Positions 58,783 to 64,000 of a stretch of DNA of 64,000 nt are shown one piece after another. Position 1 is the first letter of the stretch, and every line of letters begins with the position of its first letter. The notes beneath the pieces were generated by a model. It did no database searches. It saw only the letters and a list, made by a program, of their open reading frames with translations, and was not told where the DNA came from. The stretch comes from Nocardia sp. CDC159 (GTDB lineage: Bacteria; Actinomycetota; Actinomycetes; Mycobacteriales; Mycobacteriaceae). Position numbers and translations under genes: made by a program. The stretch covers positions 1 through 64,000 of the forward strand of contig NZ_JAMRXH010000022.1 in assembly GCF_023740735.1 (NCBI RefSeq). Reading direction: 5' to 3'.

Positions 58783-60393
58783 ATGAGTTACTTGCTGTTC
58801 CGGAACGTCGACATCGTCGACGGCACCGGGGATCCGCGCTACCGCGGCGATGTCGCGGTGCGCGACGGGCGCATCGCCGAGATCGCCACACCCGGCACGC
58901 TCGCCGCGCCCGATCGCGTCGTCGACGGTGAAAATCTGGTGCTGGCACCGGGTTTCATCGATATGCACGCGCATTCGGATCTGCATCTGCTCACCGAGCC
59001 GGAGCATCTGCCGAAGATCAGCCAGGGCGTCACCACCGAGGTGATCGGGCAGGACGGGCTGTCCTACGCGCCCGTCGACGACGCCACGCTGGCCGTGCTG
59101 CGCCGCCAGATCGCCGGGTGGAACGGCAATCCCGTCGAGCTGGACTTCACCTGGCGCACCGTCGGCGAGTACCTGGATCGGCTCGACAAGGGCATCGCGC
59201 CCAACGCCGCCTATCTGGTCCCCCAGGGCACGCTGCGGCTGCTGGTCGTCGGTTCCGAGCGGCGCCCGGCGACCGCGGCCGAGATCGACCGCATGTGCGA
59301 GCTGTTGGCGGCGGGTCTGGCCGAGGGCGCGGTCGGCATGTCGAGCGGGCTGACCTATCCGCCCGGAATGTATGCCGACACCGCCGAACTGGCGGCGCTG
59401 TGCGAGGTGGTCGCCGAGGCGGGCGGGTTCTACGCGCCGCACACCCGCTCCTACGGCGCGGGCGCGCTCGAGGCCTATGCGGAGATGATCGAGCTGTCGC
59501 GTCGGACCGGTTGCGCGCTGCATCTGACCCACGCCACCATGAATTTCGGCGTGAACCGCGGCCGCGCACCGGAACTGCTCGCGCTGATCGACGCCGCGCT
59601 GGCCGACGGCTGCGATATCAGCCTGGACACCTATCCGTATCTGCCCGGCGCGACGACGCTGTCGGCGCTGCTGCCGAGCTGGGCGATGTCGGGCGGACCG
59701 GACGCCGCGCTGGCACGGCTGGCCGATCCCGGTGAGCGCGCGCGAATCGCGTTGGACGTCAACGTGAACGGCTCGGACGGCTGCCACGGGGTGACCGTGG
59801 AGTGGGACACCATTCAGATCAGTGGTGTCGCGAACCGCGACCTGGACCGGCACGTCGGGCGCACGGTCGCCGAGATCGCCGCCGCGGACGGCCTGGCTCC
59901 CGAGGAGGTGTTCTTCGAACTGCTGCGGCGCGACGAACTGGCCACCACGATCCTGCAGCACGTCGGGCACGAGGAGAACGTGCGCGCCATCATGCGGCAC
60001 CGCCGGCATATGGGCGGCAGCGACGCGTTGCTGGTCGGTGAGCGGCCGCATCCGCGGGCGTGGGGCACCTTCCCGCGCTATCTCGGCCATTACGTGCGCG
60101 AACTCGGGGTGCTCGGACTCGAGGAGTGCGTCCATCACCTGACCGGCCGCCCCGCGCGGCGGCTGCGGCTGCGCGGGCGGGGGCTGGTACTGCCGGGGTA
60201 CGCGGCGGATCTGGTGCTGTTCGATCCGGCCACCGTCGCCGACACCGCGACCTTCGAGCACCCGAAACAGCAGGCGCGCGGCATCGTGCACGTGCTGGTC
60301 AACGGGGAATTCGCGATCTTCGACGGCAGACCGACGGGTCGACTGGCCGGGCGGGCGCTGCGGATGGACCCGGAACGGAAGGAGACCCGGTGA
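58783..60393 (+). CDS. D-aminoacylase-family deacylase (amidohydrolase 3)
   Basis: A 536-residue TIM-barrel amidohydrolase. Metal-site residues are H62 and H64 (DMHAHSD), H220 (APHTRSYG), H250 (LTHATM) and the late Asp in MGGSDALLVG, matching N-acyl-D-amino-acid deacylases. The bridging Cys of the classical enzyme is replaced by D91 in GQDGLSYAP, so the metal site or substrate differs. It would remove the N-acyl (probably acetyl) group before the deaminase acts. It starts 14 bases after the deaminase and overlaps the aldolase (GTGA). Confidence 0.9.
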   Translation: MSYLLFRNVDIVDGTGDPRYRGDVAVRDGRIAEIATPGTLAAPDRVVDGENLVLAPGFIDMHAHSDLHLLTEPEHLPKISQGVTTEVIGQDGLSYAPVDDATLAVLRRQIAGWNGNPVELDFTWRTVGEYLDRLDKGIAPNAAYLVPQGTLRLLVVGSERRPATAAEIDRMCELLAAGLAEGAVGMSSGLTYPPGMYADTAELAALCEVVAEAGGFYAPHTRSYGAGALEAYAEMIELSRRTGCALHLTHATMNFGVNRGRAPELLALIDAALADGCDISLDTYPYLPGATTLSALLPSWAMSGGPDAALARLADPGERARIALDVNVNGSDGCHGVTVEWDTIQISGVANRDLDRHVGRTVAEIAAADGLAPEEVFFELLRRDELATTILQHVGHEENVRAIMRHRRHMGGSDALLVGERPHPRAWGTFPRYLGHYVRELGVLGLEECVHHLTGRPARRLRLRGRGLVLPGYAADLVLFDPATVADTATFEHPKQQARGIVHVLVNGEFAIFDGRPTGRLAGRALRMDPERKETR

Positions 60394-61010
60394 CCACCGC
60401 CCTGGAGGTGATCCGCGCCGACCGCGTGCTGACCGTGGTGCGCGCCCCGCGCATTCCGGACCCGCACGCCCTGGCCGACGCGCTGGCGGGAGCCGGAATC
60501 CGGGCCGTGGAGCTGACATTCACCACCCCGGACGTACTCGACGCGCTGCGCGAGGCGAGCGCGTGCGAGCGGGCGGTGATCGGCGCCGGAACGGTGCTGA
60601 CCGGTGCGCAGGCCGCCGCGGCCATCGACAGCGGCGCCCGGTTCCTGGTCACCCCCGGTCTTCGGGAGGAGGTCGCGCGGGTGGCCGCGCGGCACGACAT
60701 TCCGGTCGTCATGGGCGCGTTCACGCCGAGCGAGGTGCTGACCGCTCTGGATCTCGGCGCGGCGGCGGTGAAGATCTTCCCCGCCCGCGCCCTCGGACCC
60801 GGATATCTGCGGGACCTGCGCGGCCCGTTCCCGGATGTCGCGCTCATCCCCTCCGGCGGGGTCAACGCCGGAAATGCCGCGGAATTTCTCGCCAATGGCG
60901 CGGCCGCCGTCACGGCCGGTACCGATGTCGTGGCACCTGCCGATGTCGTCGCGGGCCGTTGGTCCGAAATCGCCTCGCGCGCGGCGTCTTTCGTTCGATC
61001 CATGGATTGA
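60390..61010 (+). CDS. eda: KDPG/KHG aldolase
   Basis: A 206-residue class I aldolase that splits 2-keto-3-deoxy-6-phosphogluconate to pyruvate and glyceraldehyde 3-phosphate. The general-base Glu is in AVELTFTTPD, the Schiff-base Lys in AAVKIFPARALGPGYLRDL, and GPFPDVALIPSGGVN follows. Length and motif order are normal for Eda. GTG 60390 overlaps the deacylase stop; the permease follows after eight bases. It gives the downstream exit of the pathway that the PfkB kinase feeds. Confidence 0.94.
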   Translation: MTTALEVIRADRVLTVVRAPRIPDPHALADALAGAGIRAVELTFTTPDVLDALREASACERAVIGAGTVLTGAQAAAAIDSGARFLVTPGLREEVARVAARHDIPVVMGAFTPSEVLTALDLGAAAVKIFPARALGPGYLRDLRGPFPDVALIPSGGVNAGNAAEFLANGAAAVTAGTDVVAPADVVAGRWSEIASRAASFVRSMD

Positions 61011-61018
61011 GGTACATC

Positions 61019-62461
61019 ATGGGGTCCGCCGTCGACTGGTTGCGTACCACTACGCCGGGACTGCTGGTGCTGTGCGGGCTGGCCATCGCCGTACTGCTCG
61101 TGGCCATCATCCGGTTCAAGCTCGAGCCGTTCATCGCGTTGCTGCTCACCGGGCTGGCGTTGGCGCTGGCGGCCGGGCTACCGGTGGAGAAGATCGTCGG
61201 TACCGTGCTGAAACCCGGTGATTCACTGCTGGAGACCGGATTCGGCGGGATTCTGGGGCATATCGCGGTCATCATCGGGCTCGGCACCGTGCTGGGGGCG
61301 ATTCTCGAAAGGTCCGGGGGCGCGGACGTGCTCACCGAGCGGCTGTTGAAGTTGTTCGGGCCCAAGGGGGCTCCGCTGGCCATGGGACTGCTGGGGTTGA
61401 TCTTCGGAATTCCGGTGTTCTTCGATATCGGGATCTTCGTGCTGGCCCCGCTGATCTATGTGGCGGCCAAGCGGGGCGGACGTTCGCTGGTGCTGTATGT
61501 CATGCCGATGGTGGCCGGGCTGTCCATGACGCACGCGTTCCTGCCGCCGCATCCGGGACCGGTCGCGCTGGGCGGGCTGCTGGGGGTGAGCCTGGGGTGG
61601 CTGATTCTGATGGGATTGGTCTGCGGGCTGCCCGGATTCGTGGCCGCGGGCATCGTGTGGGGCAGCTTCATCGGCAGGCGAATTCATGTGGAGGTGCCCG
61701 ACGAGTTCCTGGTGCGGCCCGAACCCGCGCAGCGCGGCGACGGACCCGGCACACCCGCGGAACCGGTGGTGACACTGGAGAAGTCGCGGCCGTCGGCGAC
61801 GCTGATCGGGGTGATCATCGCGATCCCGCTGGTGCTGATCCTGGGCGCGACCTTCGGAAGTCAACTGCTGGCCAAGGGCTCTCGCCCGCTGCAGGTGCTG
61901 ACCTTCCTGGGCACGCCCGCGGTGGCGCTGCTGATCGCCGTGCTGGTGGCGTTCTATGTGCTGGGCCTGCGCCGGGGTTCGACGGTGCAGGAGCTGAGCG
62001 TCCTCACCGCCGAATCCCTGCGCCCGGTGGGCATGCTGCTGCTGGTGGTCGGCGCGGGCGCGTTCTTCGGCAAGGTCATCTCCGCCACCGGCATCGGGAA
62101 CGCCTTGGCGCAGACCATGTCCGACGCCGGTCTGCCGGTGATCGTGCTGGCCTATCTGATCAGCTGCGGCCTGCGCATCGCCCAGGGCTCGGCCACCGTC
62201 GCCATCGTCACCACCGGCGGCATCGTCTCCCCGCTGCTGGCCGGGAACGACTACTCCCAGCTCTCCCTGGCCCTGGTGGCCATGGCCATCGCCGCGGGTT
62301 CCATCATCCTCAGCCACGTCAACGACGGCGGCTTCTGGATCATCGCGAAGTTCTTCAACCTCACGGTGAAACAGACCCTGCAGACCTGGACGGTGCTCGA
62401 GACCATCCTGTCGGTGGTCAGCTTCGCGGTCGCGGCGGTGCTGTTCGCGCTCGTCACCTAG
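61019..62461 (+). CDS. GntP-family aldonate:H+ symporter
   Basis: A 480-residue membrane transporter with 12-13 segments. GntP-family marks are LIFGIPVFFDIGIFVLAPLIY, FLPPHPGPVALGGLLGV and, in the second half, RIAQGSATVAIVTTGGI. The family imports gluconate, D-glycerate or related sugar acids with protons. Here it probably brings in the substrate of the operon. The TAG stop lies in the loop of a perfect hairpin and overlaps the convergent PEP mutase-like gene by eight bases. Confidence 0.93.
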   Translation: MGSAVDWLRTTTPGLLVLCGLAIAVLLVAIIRFKLEPFIALLLTGLALALAAGLPVEKIVGTVLKPGDSLLETGFGGILGHIAVIIGLGTVLGAILERSGGADVLTERLLKLFGPKGAPLAMGLLGLIFGIPVFFDIGIFVLAPLIYVAAKRGGRSLVLYVMPMVAGLSMTHAFLPPHPGPVALGGLLGVSLGWLILMGLVCGLPGFVAAGIVWGSFIGRRIHVEVPDEFLVRPEPAQRGDGPGTPAEPVVTLEKSRPSATLIGVIIAIPLVLILGATFGSQLLAKGSRPLQVLTFLGTPAVALLIAVLVAFYVLGLRRGSTVQELSVLTAESLRPVGMLLLVVGAGAFFGKVISATGIGNALAQTMSDAGLPVIVLAYLISCGLRIAQGSATVAIVTTGGIVSPLLAGNDYSQLSLALVAMAIAAGSIILSHVNDGGFWIIAKFFNLTVKQTLQTWTVLETILSVVSFAVAAVLFALVT

Positions 62462-62470
62462 TGACGAGCG
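62448..62470. terminator. Bidirectional hairpin at overlapping gene ends
   Basis: CGCTCGTCAC, loop CTA, GTGACGAGCG: a perfect 10-bp stem containing both stop codons of the convergent genes at 62461 and 62454. Confidence 0.65.
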
Positions 62471-63230
62471 ACTGAATATCTGTGTAGCTGGGCAGATTCG
62501 GCGGTAGTGGCCGCCCGTCGCGGATGGTGCGGGCGGCCTCGACCGTGGCGGCGACGGCCGCGCGGAACAGCAGCCCGCCGGTGCTGATGCGGCGCACGCC
62601 GAGGGTCGCGAGGTCGGGGACCGTGGGACCGTCGGGGAGGACCAGGACGTTGAGGGGGCGGGTGAGCGCGGCGGCGAGGGTGCGGATTTCGTCGCGGTCG
62701 CGGAGGCCGGGGATGAAAATGCCGTCGGCGCCGGCGTTTTCGTATTGCCGGGCGCGGGTGAGCGTGGTGTCGCGGTCGATGCCGAGCCAGTGGGTGTCGG
62801 TGCGGGCGTTGACGAACAGGGTGGGGGCGTGGGTCTTGATGGCGGCGATGAGGTCGGCCTGGTGGGCGGGATCGGCGAGGGCCGGGCCGGAGCGGCCGTC
62901 TTCGAGGTTGATTCCGGCCACGCCCATGGCGGACAGGGTGACGGCCAGGTCGACGATGTCGGCGGGGTCGTCGCTGAAGCCCGCCTCGATGTCGACCGTG
63001 ATGGGCACGGGCAGGCGCACGAGGCGGCGGGCCAGCTGGAGGGTGTCCTCGCGGGCCAGGCCGGCCGCGTCGGGGAGGCCCGCGGCGGCCGAGACGCCCA
63101 GGCTGGTGGTCGCCACGGCGGGGAAGCCCGCGGCGGCCAGGGCGGCGGCGGAGGTGAAGTCCCAGGCATTGGGCAGAACCAGGGGACGGTCGCCGTGGTG
63201 CAGGTCGCGGAACAGTTCGCACGGGGTCAT
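62454..63230 (-). CDS. PEP mutase/isocitrate lyase-family enzyme
   Basis: A 258-residue TIM-barrel protein. LVLPNAWDFTSAAALAAAGFP is the PEP mutase-type opening, TVDIEAGFSDDPADIVDLAVTL has the metal-binding Asp/Glu, and NLEDGRSGPALADP plus NARTDTHWLG complete the active site. The Cys loop (KxCGH) of true isocitrate/methylisocitrate lyases is absent, so C-C or P-C bond cleavage of another alpha-hydroxy or phospho acid is likely; many such actinobacterial members are uncharacterised. Its ATG overlaps the stop of the P450-like gene (ATGA). Confidence 0.86.
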   Translation of the reverse strand: MTPCELFRDLHHGDRPLVLPNAWDFTSAAALAAAGFPAVATTSLGVSAAAGLPDAAGLAREDTLQLARRLVRLPVPITVDIEAGFSDDPADIVDLAVTLSAMGVAGINLEDGRSGPALADPAHQADLIAAIKTHAPTLFVNARTDTHWLGIDRDTTLTRARQYENAGADGIFIPGLRDRDEIRTLAAALTRPLNVLVLPDGPTVPDLATLGVRRISTGGLLFRAAVAATVEAARTIRDGRPLPPNLPSYTDIQSLVTR

Positions 63231-63892
63231 CGGGTTGCCTCCAGGACTCCGGCGGCCAGGGCCAGGGCGTGCGAGCGGCCGGGGCATTCGTGCGGGCCCG
63301 CACCGAAAGGCATTGTGGTGAGGTCGATTTCGGTGACGATACCGTCGACGAGTCGACGGGTGCGGCGTACCGGTGGGTCGGTGCGCAGGACTTCGGTGAG
63401 GGCGTCGGGAGCGTCGGCCACCCGGGCGCGCTCGATCAGGGCGGCGGTGGCGGCGCAGGCCTGGATGAGGATGCTCACCCGTGCGGCCGTCATCTCGTCG
63501 GCGGCCGGGCCGCACGCCCGGACGAGGTCGGCCACCGCGCGGTCCACGGCGGGCGTCACCGGCGCGGGCGGCAGATAACCGCTCGCGGCGATCGCGACGG
63601 TCTGCGCGGAAACAGCGGGCAGACCCATCGCCTCGGCGAGCGCCTGGACCTGCGGATGGGGCTCGCAGGCCAGCTCCCGGGCGCGCTCGCGCAGCCGGTC
63701 GAGCGAAAGCCGCCGCAGTTCGGCCAGGATCAGCGCACGCCGCCGCCGATGATCGGGCCCGTCGCAGAAGCGCGCGACGGTGGCCCGCAGCCAGGCCATG
63801 CCGAGTTCGGCCGGCGGCACGGGCGGTATCGGGGAGGTGACCAGGGCGTTCCGGGCGCGCTCGGGGTCGCTGACGGTGGTGAGCTCGGGCAT
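63227..63892 (-). CDS. Shortened cytochrome P450-like protein
   Basis: A 221-residue protein with two clear P450 marks: ExxR in DALTEVLRTDPPVRRTRR, and the haem loop FGAGPHECPG with C203. A normal P450 is about 400 residues. Here the front third is changed, the I-helix is weak, and the ~50-60 residues between the ExxR helix and the haem loop are missing. The N-terminal part (MPELTTVSDPERARNALVTS) is still P450-like. The frame is clean and it is coupled to the next gene, so it may be a conserved small variant rather than a pseudogene. Confidence 0.72.
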   Translation of the reverse strand: MPELTTVSDPERARNALVTSPIPPVPPAELGMAWLRATVARFCDGPDHRRRRALILAELRRLSLDRLRERARELACEPHPQVQALAEAMGLPAVSAQTVAIAASGYLPPAPVTPAVDRAVADLVRACGPAADEMTAARVSILIQACAATAALIERARVADAPDALTEVLRTDPPVRRTRRLVDGIVTEIDLTTMPFGAGPHECPGRSHALALAAGVLEATR

Positions 63893-63914
63893 GGTCGAAC
63901 CATAGAAGCGGAAT

Positions 63915-63934
63915 ACTTCGGTGGTGGCCGAAGT
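63915..63934. promoter_or_regulatory. Palindrome before the P450-like gene
   Basis: ACTTCGG-TGGTGG-CCGAAGT, a perfect 7-bp-arm inverted repeat 23 bases upstream of the P450-like start. Candidate operator. Confidence 0.45.
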
Positions 63935-64000
63935 GTTCAGCGCCGGGTCGGGTGCGCGTCATCCACCCGTCGTCCACCCAACCGTGTATGAGCTTGCACG

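Noticed and set aside
61223..63169. 648-residue minus frame opposite GntP
   Set aside because: Gln/Arg-rich antisense text; the GntP frame on the plus strand has all membrane segments.
1..64000. CRISPR array, tRNA or rRNA genes, replication origin
   Set aside because: No regularly spaced repeats of array type, no cloverleaf-like sequence and no DnaA-box cluster were seen by eye; a tRNAscan and CRISPR search would be decisive.

Overview
The window looks like chromosomal DNA of a high-GC actinomycete, most likely Nocardia or a close relative. The reasons are the GC-rich codon use, frequent GTG starts, many ATGA/GTGA start-stop overlaps, typical actinobacterial regulators (WYL, MmyB-like XRE, HxlR, TetR, IclR), an F420-type LLM oxidoreductase and an actinobacterial pheS-pheT pair. 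The genus is inferred from sequence character only. No tRNA, rRNA or CRISPR array was seen.

Positions 1-18,000 form an accessory, decaying region. It starts with an IS110-family transposase that has a ~220-nt upstream non-coding end. It then holds a wrecked tyrosine recombinase, an IS256 transposase scrap, a frameshifted Nudix hydrolase, a frameshifted DUF6461-like gene next to an intact relative, and SnoaL and dehydrogenase gene ends. Intact cargo lies between these: a membrane protein, an APH-type kinase, a FAD oxidase/WYL regulator pair, a VOC protein, an acyl-CoA dehydrogenase-like enzyme, a KAS III-like protein lacking the catalytic triad, and a DJ-1-like protein. Two dispersed repeats occur only here: a ~108-bp unit bounded by AATGCCG, and a short GACGTCCGc-CATGCCG element.

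Positions 18,000-34,000 carry an ABC transporter/two-component operon with an MFS exporter, an excalibur lipoprotein, an LLM oxidoreductase and a rhomboid protease. They are followed by a small metabolic neighbourhood: amine oxidase, 3-hydroxyacyl-CoA dehydrogenase, acyl-ACP thioesterase, and an EF-hand protein translationally coupled to 4-hydroxyphenylpyruvate dioxygenase. Secreted proteins and an XRE regulator/NAD(P)H oxidoreductase pair complete this part.

Positions 35,000-55,000 look like stable chromosome: pheS-pheT, a PepSY protein with its own two-component system, several regulator/target pairs (TetR/DUF6463, HxlR/MFS, MarR/thioredoxin-reductase-like), a secreted X-Pro dipeptidyl-peptidase, an MBL hydrolase, a PLD-like protein and a two-gene unknown unit.

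Positions 55,100-62,470 hold the most coherent system: two divergent operons under an IclR regulator. One encodes RidA, IclR and a 2-keto-3-deoxygluconate-type PfkB kinase. The other encodes a DSD1-fold PLP deaminase, a D-aminoacylase-family deacylase, KDPG aldolase and a GntP-type aldonate permease. Together they could import an N-acylated amino-aldonic acid such as N-acetyl-D-glucosaminate, deacylate it, deaminate it to 2-keto-3-deoxygluconate, phosphorylate that and split it to pyruvate and glyceraldehyde 3-phosphate. The window ends with a PEP mutase/isocitrate lyase-family gene coupled to an unusually short P450-like gene.
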